Origin: Desulfovibrio aminophilus
GTDB taxonomy: Bacteria > Desulfobacterota > Desulfovibrionia > Desulfovibrionales > Desulfovibrionaceae
NCBI RefSeq assembly: GCF_023660105.1
Contig: NZ_JAMHGA010000038.1
Location: 186,001 to 250,000, forward strand
DNA: 64,000 bases
Reading direction: 5' to 3'
Shown piece after piece: positions 43,142 through 51,563 of the stretch. Within the stretch, counting starts at the first letter, position 1. Each line of letters begins with the position of its first letter. The notes under the pieces are model-generated. The model was not told where the DNA came from. It did no database searches and saw nothing but the letters and a program-made list of their open reading frames with translations. The position numbers and the translations under genes were made by a program.

Positions 43142-45730
43142 ATGCGGGAACTGCTTCCGCTTCTGCCCAAGCCCAGCCGCTACGCCGGACGCGAATGGGG
43201 CGTGGCCGCCAAGGACCCGGCGTTGATCCGCGCCCGCGTGGCCCTCGCCTTTCCCGACCTCTACGACGTGGGCATGTCCTACCTGGGACAGCGCATCCTC
43301 CTGCACTGCGTGAACCGGCGGCCGGAATTCCTGGCCGAGCGGGTCTACGCCCCCTGCGAGGACGCGGCCCGCGTCCTGCGCGAGCGCAACGCCCCCCTGT
43401 GCACCCTGGAGTCGGACACGCCCCTGGCCGAGATGGACGTGCTGGCCTTCAGCCTGACCCACGAGCTCTGCTACACGAACGTCCTGTACATGCTCGACCT
43501 GGCGGGCATCCCCGCGCGCGCCGCCGAGCGCGGCCCGGAACACCCCCTGGTCATGGCCGGAGGCGGGGCCTGTTTCAACGCCGAGCCCCTGGCCGACTTC
43601 CTGGACTGCATGCTCCTGGGCGACGGCGAGGAGGCCCTGCCGCGTGTCCTGGAGGAGGTGGCCCGGGCCCGCGACGAGGGCCTGGACCGGCGCGGCCTGC
43701 TCCTGCGGCTCACGACCGTCCCGGGCCTCTATGTGCCCTCGTTCTTCGCCCCCCAGGGGCCGGGCAGGCCGCTCCTGCCGCTGGTCCCGGGCCATGAGCG
43801 CGTGGAGAAGGCCCTGGTGGAAGACCTGGACCGCGCACCCTTCCCCACCCTCGCGCCCGTGGCTTTCGGCCAGGCCGTGCACGACCGCCTGACCCTGGAG
43901 ATTGCCCGGGGCTGCACCCGGGGCTGCCGCTTCTGCCAGGCAGGCGTGATCTACCGCCCAGTGCGCGAGCGCAGCCTGGAGCGCATCGAATCCCTGCTCA
44001 CCGAATCCCTGGCCGCCACGGGCTACGAGGAGGTCTCCTTCCTCTCCCTGTCCACGGGCGACTTCTCGGCCCTGGACACCCTCTTCGCCCGGACCTTCGA
44101 CCGCTGCGCCGCCGAGCAGGTGGCCATCTCCCTGCCCTCGCTGCGCGTGGGCTCGGTGTCCCCGGCCATCATGGAGCGCATCGCCAGCATCCGTCGCACC
44201 GGCGCGACCCTGGCCCCGGAGGCCGGGAGCCAGCGCCTGCGCGACGTGATCAACAAGGGCGTCACCGAGGAACAGCTCCTGGACCACGTGCGCCACCTCT
44301 TCGAACACGGCTGGCAGCACGTGAAGCTCTATTTCATGATCGGCCTGCCCACGGAGACGCCCGAGGACCTGGAGGCCATCGTGGACCTCTGCCGCAAGGT
44401 GCGCGACGCGGCGGGCTGGCACATCAAGCGCCTGCAGGTCACGGCTGCGGTCTCGCCCTTCGTGCCCAAGCCGCACACCCCCTTCCAGTGGGAGCGCCAG
44501 ATCGGACCAGACGAGATCCGCGCGCGCGTGAACCTGCTGCGCGACCTCATGCGCCGCCACAAGCGCCTCATGCTCAAGTTCCACGAGCCGAGGATGAGCT
44601 TCCTGGAGGGCATCTTCTCGCGCGGGGACCGCGCCCTGGGCCCGGTGCTCGAACAGGCCTACCAGGCCGGGGCCCTGTTCTCCAGCTGGAAGGACCATCT
44701 CGACCTGGAGCCCTACCTGGAGGCCATGCGGGCCAACGGCCTGAAGCCCGAGGACTATCTGGCCGAGCGCGACCCGGACGCGCCCCTGCCCTGGGACCAC
44801 CTGGACTGCGGCGTGTCCCGGGCCTTCCTGCTGCGCGAACGCAAGCGCGCCCTGGAGGCTCGCACCACCGAGGACTGCCGCTACGAGGGCTGCTCGGGCT
44901 GCGGGGTCTGCAACCTGGACGGCCGGGTCTCCCGCCTGAGCGCCCAGTCGCCGGGCAAGGACATCCGGCCCCGCGTGCTCCTGGCCCAGCGGGACCAGAC
45001 CGACGCGCCCCCGCCGCCCCCGGCCGGGGACAAGCCGGACCTGCACGCCCAGGCCGCGCGCTACCGCATCTGGTACGAGAAGACCGGACCGGCCGCGGCC
45101 CTGAGCCAGCTTGAGCTGCAGAGCGTGTTCGAGCGGGCCCTGCGCCGCGCCCGCCTGCCCCTGTCCTTCAGCGCCGGATTCCACCCCCTGCCCCGGCTGT
45201 CCTTCGGCATGGCCCTGCCCGTGGGCGTGGAGAGCCGCTGCGAGTGGCTCGTGCTGAGCCTGCGCGAGGACCTTTCGGCCGATGCCGTGGCCGGGGCCCT
45301 GGGACCGAACATGCCCGACGGCCTGGGCCTGACCAAGGTGGAGCCGCTGCCGCTGGGGAAAAAGAAGGCCATGCGGGCGGCCAACGAGACCTACCGCCTG
45401 GTCCTGCGCGGCGACCCGGCCGCGCGCGCGGAGCGCGCCGCCGCCTGGCGGAGCTTCCTGGACAAGACGGAGTTCCTGGTGGAGCGCAAGACCAAGCGGG
45501 GCATGAAGCCCTTCGACCTGCGGCCGCTGCTGGCCGAGGTCCGGGAGGACGGCGAGGACCTGATGCTGCGCTTCGACTGGGGCGCGGGCTACATCAGTCC
45601 GCTGACGCTGGCGCGCGCGGTCATGGGCCCCTGCCCGCTGACGGAGTTCGGGCTGACCAAGCTGGCCCAGGAATTCGACCTGGCGGCCGAGGACTCGGCG
45701 GCCCCCACCGAAACCGGCACCGAGCGGTAG
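43142..45730 (+). CDS. Radical SAM protein fused to a DUF2344 domain
   Basis: An 862-residue fusion. N-terminal cobalamin-binding-like region (FPDLYDVGMSYLGQRILLH); radical SAM core with CTRGCRFCQ (CX3CX2C) near residue 262; a Cys cluster CRYEGCSGCGVC near residue 585; and from about 640 the DUF2344 domain (YRIWYEKTGPAAALSQLELQ). This is the TIGR03960-TIGR03936 architecture seen in clostridia and Desulfovibrio; a role in RNA or protein modification is suspected but unproven. GGAGG is 12 bases before ATG 43142, a long spacing. The 3' end overlaps the convergent lipoprotein gene by 142 bases. Confidence 0.9.
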   Translation: MRELLPLLPKPSRYAGREWGVAAKDPALIRARVALAFPDLYDVGMSYLGQRILLHCVNRRPEFLAERVYAPCEDAARVLRERNAPLCTLESDTPLAEMDVLAFSLTHELCYTNVLYMLDLAGIPARAAERGPEHPLVMAGGGACFNAEPLADFLDCMLLGDGEEALPRVLEEVARARDEGLDRRGLLLRLTTVPGLYVPSFFAPQGPGRPLLPLVPGHERVEKALVEDLDRAPFPTLAPVAFGQAVHDRLTLEIARGCTRGCRFCQAGVIYRPVRERSLERIESLLTESLAATGYEEVSFLSLSTGDFSALDTLFARTFDRCAAEQVAISLPSLRVGSVSPAIMERIASIRRTGATLAPEAGSQRLRDVINKGVTEEQLLDHVRHLFEHGWQHVKLYFMIGLPTETPEDLEAIVDLCRKVRDAAGWHIKRLQVTAAVSPFVPKPHTPFQWERQIGPDEIRARVNLLRDLMRRHKRLMLKFHEPRMSFLEGIFSRGDRALGPVLEQAYQAGALFSSWKDHLDLEPYLEAMRANGLKPEDYLAERDPDAPLPWDHLDCGVSRAFLLRERKRALEARTTEDCRYEGCSGCGVCNLDGRVSRLSAQSPGKDIRPRVLLAQRDQTDAPPPPPAGDKPDLHAQAARYRIWYEKTGPAAALSQLELQSVFERALRRARLPLSFSAGFHPLPRLSFGMALPVGVESRCEWLVLSLREDLSADAVAGALGPNMPDGLGLTKVEPLPLGKKKAMRAANETYRLVLRGDPAARAERAAAWRSFLDKTEFLVERKTKRGMKPFDLRPLLAEVREDGEDLMLRFDWGAGYISPLTLARAVMGPCPLTEFGLTKLAQEFDLAAEDSAAPTETGTER

Positions 45731-46104
45731 AGCTCCGGCGCGCTGTTCTTCTCCCAGGGGCGGCGGATGCGGATCTCCACCGTGGTGGAGCCCTCCTTGA
45801 GCGCGGTGAAGACGAAATACGCCGTGCCGAAGTCGCCGGGCTTGGGATCGCTCGGCGGCTCGGTCCAGAACTTGTCCAGCCGGAGCACGGCCGGGTCGAA
45901 GCTCGCGCCGCTGAACTGGTAGCCGCCAGCCCCGGGATCGCGCACCGTCAGGAGCAGGGTTTCGCCGGGCTTGAGCGCGGCCGCCGCGCTCCCTTCCCGG
46001 TCCAGATCCAGGCGCAGCGTGGCCCCGCCGGAGCCGGAGAACAGGCCGCAGCCGGAGAGCAGCATCAGCAGCGGCAGGATGATGACGAGACGGGCCGGAC
46101 GCAC
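45589..46104 (-). CDS. Chagasin-like (I42) protease inhibitor lipoprotein
   Basis: A 171-residue lipoprotein with lipobox LLSGC (Cys19). The body matches the three inhibitor loops of chagasin: DPGAGGYQF (for NPTTGYXW), GDFGTAYFVFTA (for GXGGXXXXXF) and RRPWEKN (for RPW). Such proteins inhibit papain-type cysteine proteases. The last 35-40 residues are Ser/Ala-rich, lie within the convergent radical SAM gene and look like a run-on extension after loss of an earlier stop. The family call is from motifs only. Confidence 0.72.
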   Translation of the reverse strand: MRPARLVIILPLLMLLSGCGLFSGSGGATLRLDLDREGSAAAALKPGETLLLTVRDPGAGGYQFSGASFDPAVLRLDKFWTEPPSDPKPGDFGTAYFVFTALKEGSTTVEIRIRRPWEKNSAPELYRSVPVSVGAAESSAARSNSWASLVSPNSVSGQGPMTARASVSGLM

Positions 46105-46163
46105 GGAAACCTCCTCGCGGCCTTCCCGGCGCGGCCGTCGGCGCGCCGCACCGGGGCCGGAAC

Positions 46164-46559
46164 TCAGGGAATGATCTTGTTGGCCCGCAACTCGCCCAGG
46201 ACCGTCTCCCGCTCGAACGGCTTGACGATGTAGCAGGAGGCGAAGCCCTTGAAGAAGGCCTTGCTCAGGTTGCGGGTGTCGGAAAGGGCCGTGATCATGA
46301 CCAGCTTGAACTCGCCGCCGTCGTCGCGCCCGCGCTCCAGTTCCCGCAGCCGCGCGGCCACGGCGTGCCCGTCCATGCCGGGCATGAGGATGTCCAGGAA
46401 CACGACGTCGTAGGGCGCGCCGCCGGGGGCCAGGGAGCGCTCGAAGAGTTCGATGGCCCGGGGGCCGTCCAAGGCCGAGTCCGTCGCGGCGAACGGCTCC
46501 AGGATGTCCTTGAGATAGAGGTGGATGCTCTCGTCGTCGTCCACGAGCAGATACTTCAC
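46164..46559 (-). CDS. Single-domain response regulator
   Basis: A 131-residue receiver: acidic DDDE at residues 7-10, Asp56 (VVFLDILMPGMDG), the conserved Thr in MITAL and Lys in IVKPF. There is no output domain. It may accept phosphate from an orphan kinase or HPt protein. No partner gene is adjacent. Confidence 0.88.
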   Translation of the reverse strand: MKYLLVDDDESIHLYLKDILEPFAATDSALDGPRAIELFERSLAPGGAPYDVVFLDILMPGMDGHAVAARLRELERGRDDGGEFKLVMITALSDTRNLSKAFFKGFASCYIVKPFERETVLGELRANKIIP

Positions 46560-46667
46560 GGAACGCCCTCCCTTCGGGTTGTCGCCTTCAAGGTAGAGCC
46601 CCTTTTGCCAATGCTGTCAACAGCGGCCGAAATCCCGGCCGGGCGGGCCCGGCGCGGCGTTCCGCCG

Positions 46668-47180
46668 TCAGCGCGCGAGGCCTTTGCGGGCCAGGGCCTC
46701 GGCCACCTTGGCCTCCCAAAAGGCCGCGGCGGCCTCCACCTCGGCCTGGGACACGGCCGGAACTCGGGCCGCCAGGCCCTCCACCTCGCCTTCGTCCAGG
46801 CCCGAGGCCTTGGACACGAGGAAGGACTCCACCTCGCCGTCCTCGGGCAGGCGGCCGCAGCCGCCCACGATGCCGATGAGCGCGCCGTCCACGATCACCG
46901 GCACGGTGATGACCGCCAGCCCGGCGTCGCAGACATCGATCACGGTCCCGCCCTCGCGGGCGGCCTGGGCGGTCAGGGCGGCGTTGGCCACGGAGCAGAC
47001 CGCGCCGGCGCCTCCGGGCGTGGCGCGCAGCGCCGGGCAGAGCGGATTGCTCCACAGCCGCCCGCCGGTGACGCCCGCCCCGGCCTCGTCATAGACCCGG
47101 GGGTTCATGCCGAACCGCTCGTGGAACTCCCGCTCCAGCGCGGCCCAGTCCTCCCGGGGCATCAGGTCGGTCATCTTCAT
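46668..47180 (-). CDS. PocR sensory domain protein
   Basis: A 170-residue protein consisting of a PocR-type PAS-like domain (PF10114): LEREFHERFGMNPRVYDEAG, SNPLCPAL, then GGTVIDVCDAGLAVITVPV and GALIGIVGGCGRLPEDGEV. PocR domains bind small ligands such as hydrocarbon derivatives or diols and often detect anaerobic substrates. There is no effector domain, so it probably acts with another protein. It lies 22 bases downstream of the aminotransferase gene on the same strand. Confidence 0.8.
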   Translation of the reverse strand: MKMTDLMPREDWAALEREFHERFGMNPRVYDEAGAGVTGGRLWSNPLCPALRATPGGAGAVCSVANAALTAQAAREGGTVIDVCDAGLAVITVPVIVDGALIGIVGGCGRLPEDGEVESFLVSKASGLDEGEVEGLAARVPAVSQAEVEAAAAFWEAKVAEALARKGLAR

Positions 47181-47202
47181 TTCCGGCCGCTCCCGTCCCG
47201 GA

Positions 47203-48411
47203 TCAGGCCCCGGCCGCGGCCACGCGGCAGGGCGGGGTCAGGTAGTCCTTCAGGCTCTCGCCCAGGCGGCGGACGCCTTCCTCGATGCGCTCGGGGTCGG
47301 AGTTGGAATAGTTCAGGCGCAACGTGTTCTCGCCGGTCCCGTCCACGTAGAACGGACGGCCGGGCACGAAGGCCACCTTGCGCGCGATGGCCCGCTCGAA
47401 GAGATCCATGGAGGCGCAACCCTCGGGCATGGCGGCCCAGAGGAACATGCCGCCCTCGGGCCGGGTGAAGCGCACCTCCTCCGGAAAATGCCGTTCGATG
47501 GCCTCGACCATGACCCGACGCTGGTTGCCGTAGCACTCGCGGATGCGGGCGATGTGCGCGTCGATGTCGTGCTCGCGCAGGTAGCGCACGAGAATGCGCT
47601 GCACCAGGGTGCTCGTGTGCAGGTCCGCGGCCTGCTTGGCGATGACGAGCTTCTCGCGGTAGCGCTTGGGAGCCACCACCCAGCCGATGCGGAAGCCGGG
47701 GGCCGCGATCTTGGAGAAGGTGCCCAACAGCAGGGCGCGATCGCGCATGAGCGCGGACACGGGCTGCTGGTCCTGGCCCAGGAAGCGCAGTTCGCCGTAG
47801 GGATCGTCCTCGACCAGGGTCACGCCGTTCCGGGACAGGAGATCGGCCGCGGCGCGGCGCTTCTCGGCGCTGTAGGTCACGCCGGAGGGATTCTGGAAAT
47901 TGGGCACGGCGTAGAAAAAACGCGGCTTCTCGCCTTCCAGGGCCCGGGCCAGCGCCTCCAGGTCCGGGCCGTCGTCGGCCAGCTCCACGGTGCGGTAGAC
48001 CGGGCCGAAGAAGGAGAAGGCCTGGATGGCCCCGAGGTAGCCGGGGCGCTCCAGTACGATGGGCGAACCCCGGTCGATGAGCACCTTGCCCACCAGGTCG
48101 AGGCACTGCTGCGAGCCCGTGGTGATGAGGATGTCGTCGGCGGCCACGTCCAGGCCCTTTTTGGCCTTGTAGCGCTCGGCGATGCAGGCCCGCAGCTCGG
48201 GATCGCCCTCGGTGGTGGAGTACTGCAGGGCCGTGCGTCCCTGGTCGCGCAGCACGGCGGCCGCGACCTCGGCCATCTCCTCAACGGGGAACAGGGCCGG
48301 GTTGGGCAGACCACCGGCGAAGGAGATGATCTCGGGATTGGCGGTGACCTTGAGAATCTCGCGGATGAAGGACGGCTGCACCCCGTCCAGGCGGGTGGCG
48401 AACTGTGGCAT
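47203..48411 (-). CDS. PLP-dependent aminotransferase, class I/II
   Basis: A 402-residue fold type I enzyme similar to 2-aminoadipate / aromatic aminotransferases of the MocR-associated group. Features: ISFAGGLPNPALFP near the N-terminus, the NFQNPSG cofactor motif, GTFSKIAAPGFRIGW with the PLP Lys, and the C-terminal LRLNYSN carboxylate Arg. The substrate is probably a branched, aromatic or aminoadipate amino acid. AGGAAACC precedes the ATG. Confidence 0.9.
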   Translation of the reverse strand: MPQFATRLDGVQPSFIREILKVTANPEIISFAGGLPNPALFPVEEMAEVAAAVLRDQGRTALQYSTTEGDPELRACIAERYKAKKGLDVAADDILITTGSQQCLDLVGKVLIDRGSPIVLERPGYLGAIQAFSFFGPVYRTVELADDGPDLEALARALEGEKPRFFYAVPNFQNPSGVTYSAEKRRAAADLLSRNGVTLVEDDPYGELRFLGQDQQPVSALMRDRALLLGTFSKIAAPGFRIGWVVAPKRYREKLVIAKQAADLHTSTLVQRILVRYLREHDIDAHIARIRECYGNQRRVMVEAIERHFPEEVRFTRPEGGMFLWAAMPEGCASMDLFERAIARKVAFVPGRPFYVDGTGENTLRLNYSNSDPERIEEGVRRLGESLKDYLTPPCRVAAAGA

Positions 48412-48474
48412 GGTTTCCTCCGGGTAAGAGGAGAGAGCTAGCGCGAATGCCCGCCCCTGGCAAGGGCGAAGTCC

Positions 48475-49908
48475 TCACCCGCGGCGCGGTTCCGGGGCGG
48501 CTCCGAGCCGGGACGGAGTGACCAGGGGCAGGGTCACGACGAAGGTCGAGCCCCGTCCGGGCGCGCTCTCCACCTCCACCCTCCCCCCGTGGGCCGTGAG
48601 CACGGCGCGCACCAGGGCCAGGCCCAGGCCCAGGCCGCGCACGGAGCGGCTCTTGTCGCAGCGGTACAGGCGGTCGAAGATGCGCGGCTGGTCCTCCGGG
48701 GTGATGCCCGGGCCGTCGTCGCGCACGCGGATCACGGCGTGGCCGGGCGCGCGCTCCAGGGAGATGTCCACGTGCCCCCCGGCGGGCGTGTACTTCACGG
48801 CGTTGTCCAGGAGGTTGGCCAGGGCCTGGCGCATGCGGCCCGCGTCGGCCGTGACGGCCACCGGCGCGCCCGGCCGGGAGGACAGGACCACGCCCTTCTC
48901 CTCCGCGATGTAGCCGTAGGTCTCGGCCATCTCGGCCACCAGGGCGGAGAGGTCCACCCCGCGCAGCGTGAGCTGCATGACGCCGGTCTCGGCCTCGGAG
49001 ATGTCCATGAGCGTGTCCAGCATCGTGGCGATGCGCTCGCACTCCTCGGCACAGTCCGCCAGGGCCGCGCGCGCCCCCTGCCCGCCTTCCGGCTCGACCA
49101 GGGCGGCCTCGATGCCCATGCGCATGCGGGTGATGGGCGTGCGCAGATCGTGGGCCGCGTTGTCCAGGGTCTCGCGCATGCCCGTGACCAGGGTGCGGAT
49201 GCGGTCGAGCATGGCGTTGAACAGCCGCACCAGGCCGTCCAGTTCGTCGCCGCCGCCGCGCATGGGCACGCGGGCGTCCAGGCGGCCCTTGTCGATGGCC
49301 GAGAGGGTGCGGATGAGGTCGCTGATGGGGCGCAGGGTGCGGCGGGCCAGCAGGGTGCCGCCGATGACCCCAAGCAGTCCGGTGAAGAGGATGACGGTCA
49401 CGAACAGGGTCTGAAAGGTGCCGAGCAGTTCCTCGGTGTCGGAGCGGTCGCGTCCCACCAGGAGCACGCCCCCGCCCGCGACGCGGCGCGCGCCGACCAC
49501 GAGCTCGCTCTCCAGCTCCTCGGAGCGCCAGGAGAACCAGTGCACGTTTTCGTCCAGGTCCCCCGGGGCGATTCCGGGCGGCACGCCCTCCCACCAGAGC
49601 GGCGCTGCCTCGGCCAGGACGGCGCCCTTGGCGTCGCGCAGGCGCAGGAAGAAATCCGTGGTGACCTCGTATTCGGCCTCCTGGCGGATCACGTCGCGGA
49701 GCACGTCCAGGCCCTGGTTCTGGGCGATGGCCGCGTAGTCCGCGATCTTGCCGCTGACGATGCGGCGCTCCTGCTCCCGGACCGTTCCCGAAAGGAAGAA
49801 GAAGGTCAGGCCGAAGAGAAGCACCGAACTGAAGAAGAAGACCGCGGCGTACCAGATGGTCAGGCGCAGGCTCGTGGGACGCCAGCGCGCCTCACGGCTT
49901 GAGGACAT
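48475..49908 (-). CDS. Membrane sensor histidine kinase (OmpR-type system)
   Basis: A 477-residue kinase. Two membrane helices (about 14-36 and 170-192) flank a periplasmic sensor; HAMP; HisKA with DNAAHDLRTPITRM; HATPase_c with DDGPGI and GLGLGLALV. Its N-terminus overlaps the response regulator gene by 17 bases, giving coupled expression. The H-box is HDLRTP, as in the CusS/PcoS-like kinases, so metal or envelope stress is possible; the signal is not evident. Confidence 0.92.
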   Translation of the reverse strand: MSSSREARWRPTSLRLTIWYAAVFFFSSVLLFGLTFFFLSGTVREQERRIVSGKIADYAAIAQNQGLDVLRDVIRQEAEYEVTTDFFLRLRDAKGAVLAEAAPLWWEGVPPGIAPGDLDENVHWFSWRSEELESELVVGARRVAGGGVLLVGRDRSDTEELLGTFQTLFVTVILFTGLLGVIGGTLLARRTLRPISDLIRTLSAIDKGRLDARVPMRGGGDELDGLVRLFNAMLDRIRTLVTGMRETLDNAAHDLRTPITRMRMGIEAALVEPEGGQGARAALADCAEECERIATMLDTLMDISEAETGVMQLTLRGVDLSALVAEMAETYGYIAEEKGVVLSSRPGAPVAVTADAGRMRQALANLLDNAVKYTPAGGHVDISLERAPGHAVIRVRDDGPGITPEDQPRIFDRLYRCDKSRSVRGLGLGLALVRAVLTAHGGRVEVESAPGRGSTFVVTLPLVTPSRLGAAPEPRRG

Positions 49909-50566
49909 ACCCGACGCCCCGCAGGGTGTGCAGCATCTTGTGATCGAAGTCCTTGTCCAGCTTGGCCCGCAGGCGGCAGATGAGCACGTCCACCACGTTG
50001 GTCTGGGGGTCGAAGTCATAGTCCCAGACGCTCTCCAGGATCATGCTTTTGGAGAGCACGGCCCCGCTGTGGCGCATGAGATACTCCAGCAGGGCGAATT
50101 CCCGGGGCTGGAGCACGATGGGCCGCCCGGAGCGGGTCACCTCGCGGCTCAGGCGGTTCATGCGCAACTCGCCCACGGTCAGCTCCACCGCCTCGGCGGT
50201 GGCGCGCAGGGAACGGCGGACCAACGCCTGGACCCGGGCCAGGAGCTCGGCGAAGGCGAACGGCTTGGGCAGGTAGTCGTCGCCGCCCGCGCGCAGCCCG
50301 CGCACCCGGTCGTCCACGGAGCGCTTGGCGGAGAGGATGATCACCGGGGTCTCCCGGCCCGCGGCGCGCATCTCCTCGATGAGCCGCAGGCCGTCCATGC
50401 CCGGCAGCATGAGGTCGATCACGGCCACGCCGTGGTCCTTGGCCCTGGCCAGACGGAGCCCCTCCGGCCCGGTGCTCGCGTGTTCCACCTCGAATCCGTT
50501 CTCGCGCATGCCCGCGATGATGAATTCCGCGATCTTGGCGTCGTCCTCGACGAGCAACAACTGCAT
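49892..50566 (-). CDS. OmpR/PhoB-family response regulator
   Basis: A 224-residue regulator. The receiver domain has Asp51 (VAVIDLMLPGMDG) and Lys100 region (YLPKPF). The winged helix ends in VDVLICRLRAKLDKDFDHKMLHTLRGVGYVL. GGGAGG precedes the ATG. It is upstream of and coupled to its kinase, and diverges from the PsiF-like gene, a natural candidate target. Confidence 0.94.
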   Translation of the reverse strand: MQLLLVEDDAKIAEFIIAGMRENGFEVEHASTGPEGLRLARAKDHGVAVIDLMLPGMDGLRLIEEMRAAGRETPVIILSAKRSVDDRVRGLRAGGDDYLPKPFAFAELLARVQALVRRSLRATAEAVELTVGELRMNRLSREVTRSGRPIVLQPREFALLEYLMRHSGAVLSKSMILESVWDYDFDPQTNVVDVLICRLRAKLDKDFDHKMLHTLRGVGYVLKP

Positions 50567-50740
50567 GGCACACCTCCCTGGGCGGACGCCCGGATGGAGC
50601 CTAGCATGCCGGGAAACGGCGTCAATCCGGCCAGGCGGAGCTTTCCCAGCTGTAATCCCCAGGCAAGGCCCTTGCAATATGGCCGGGTTATAGACTGCGC
50701 ACAAACACGCGCGCACTCGTCGCGCAAAGGAGCCGAGAAG
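50567..50740. promoter_or_regulatory. Divergent region, response regulator / PsiF-like gene
   Basis: A good -10 TATAGA (50689-50694) faces the PsiF-like gene but lacks a consensus -35, the pattern of an activator-dependent promoter. This fits control by the OmpR-type regulator encoded on the other side. No clear repeat pair could be fixed by eye. Confidence 0.35.
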
Positions 50741-50926
50741 ATGAAGAAGACCATCGTGTTCGCCATGATCCTGAGCTTGCTGTGCGCCGCCCCCGCCTTC
50801 GCCGCCACGAAGAAGGCCGACCCCACGGCCGCCTGCGAGAAGCTGGCCGCCAAGAAACATGTTCCCGACGACAAGAAGGCCGACTTCGTGAACAAGTGCG
50901 TCAAGCGCCACCAGGCGAAGAAGTAG
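50741..50926 (+). CDS. Small exported PsiF-like protein
   Basis: A 61-residue protein with a clear Sec signal peptide (KKTIVFAMILSLLCAAPAFA, cleavage after AFA). The mature part is a short Lys-rich helix with two cysteines 21 residues apart (ACEKLAAKK, VNKC), resembling a single PsiF repeat. E. coli PsiF is phosphate-starvation inducible with unknown function. AAAGGAG lies upstream. Confidence 0.72.
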   Translation: MKKTIVFAMILSLLCAAPAFAATKKADPTAACEKLAAKKHVPDDKKADFVNKCVKRHQAKK

Positions 50927-51042
50927 CATTCCAAGGGCTCCGACGCCCTCTTTCCGTCATGCGCCGCCCCGGCGGCCATGGCCTCCTCCCCCGCCGGGAA
51001 CCGGATGCGACGGACGGTTCCCGGCCCTTCCCGGAAAAGAAA

Positions 51043-51067
51043 GGGGGGCCGGACAACCCGGCCCCCC
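51043..51067 (-). terminator. Terminator of the 51097 gene
   Basis: On the minus strand GGGGGGCCGG-GTTGT-CCGGCCCCCC followed by TTTCTTTTCC, 30 bases after the stop. It may also stop transcription of the PsiF-like gene. Confidence 0.85.
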
Positions 51068-51096
51068 GCACGAGGAGAGTGGATGGAGTCGAGGAA

Positions 51097-51450
51097 TCAA
51101 TTGGAAAGTTGGTTCTTCAGCCAGGTCTTCACTTCCTCGTTGGGCGGGAACACGCCCTTGAGGTGGCCCACCTCGTCCAGAAAGCGGTCCCGCAGCCCCT
51201 CGGGCAGGTCCATGCTGAGCAGCTCGCGCGCCTCCTCGGAGTTGCGCCGGACCAGAATCACTCGCGGAACCTCATCCCAGGTGTAGACCACGAAATAGTT
51301 GCTGTAGTCGTCCTTGGAACGCACGGGCTGTCGCACTCCGCTGTCGCCGGTCCAGCAGTTGTTGCCCCACTCCAGGTAGAGCGTCACGGCGTCCCACGGG
51401 GTCATGTTCCAGTCGATGTCGAGGTCGCGGTATGCGTTGAGGGTGTTCAT
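51097..51450 (-). CDS. Conserved hypothetical protein
   Basis: A 117-residue soluble protein rich in Trp, Asp and Glu, beginning MNTLNAYRDLDIDWNMTP. A mixed alpha/beta layout is suggested by strands NYFVVYTWDEVPRVILVRR followed by helices to the C-terminus. There is no signal peptide and no motif known to me. GGGAGAACGAG lies just before the ATG. Its promoter overlaps the divergent promoter of the GGDEF gene. Confidence 0.75.
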   Translation of the reverse strand: MNTLNAYRDLDIDWNMTPWDAVTLYLEWGNNCWTGDSGVRQPVRSKDDYSNYFVVYTWDEVPRVILVRRNSEEARELLSMDLPEGLRDRFLDEVGHLKGVFPPNEEVKTWLKNQLSN

Positions 51451-51490
51451 CTCGTTCTCCCTTGCCGCCTCTCCAGGCTGCGCTGTCTTG

Positions 51491-51527
51491 TTGACAATAT
51501 TAATAACTATTCCTAATTAGTTGTCAA
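51491..51527. promoter_or_regulatory. Overlapping face-to-face promoters within an inverted repeat
   Basis: TTGACAA at 51491 and its mirror TTGTCAA at 51521 give a perfect 7-bp inverted repeat; inside lies AACTA-N8-TAGTT. Each outer arm is a consensus -35 TTGACA with an AT-rich -10 candidate (TAATTA forward, ATTAAT reverse) at 17 bases, so the two promoters overlap completely. Confidence 0.55.
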
Positions 51528-51563
51528 GCTCAAAACGAGTTTTTCTTTCCTTGCCCGGAGTCC

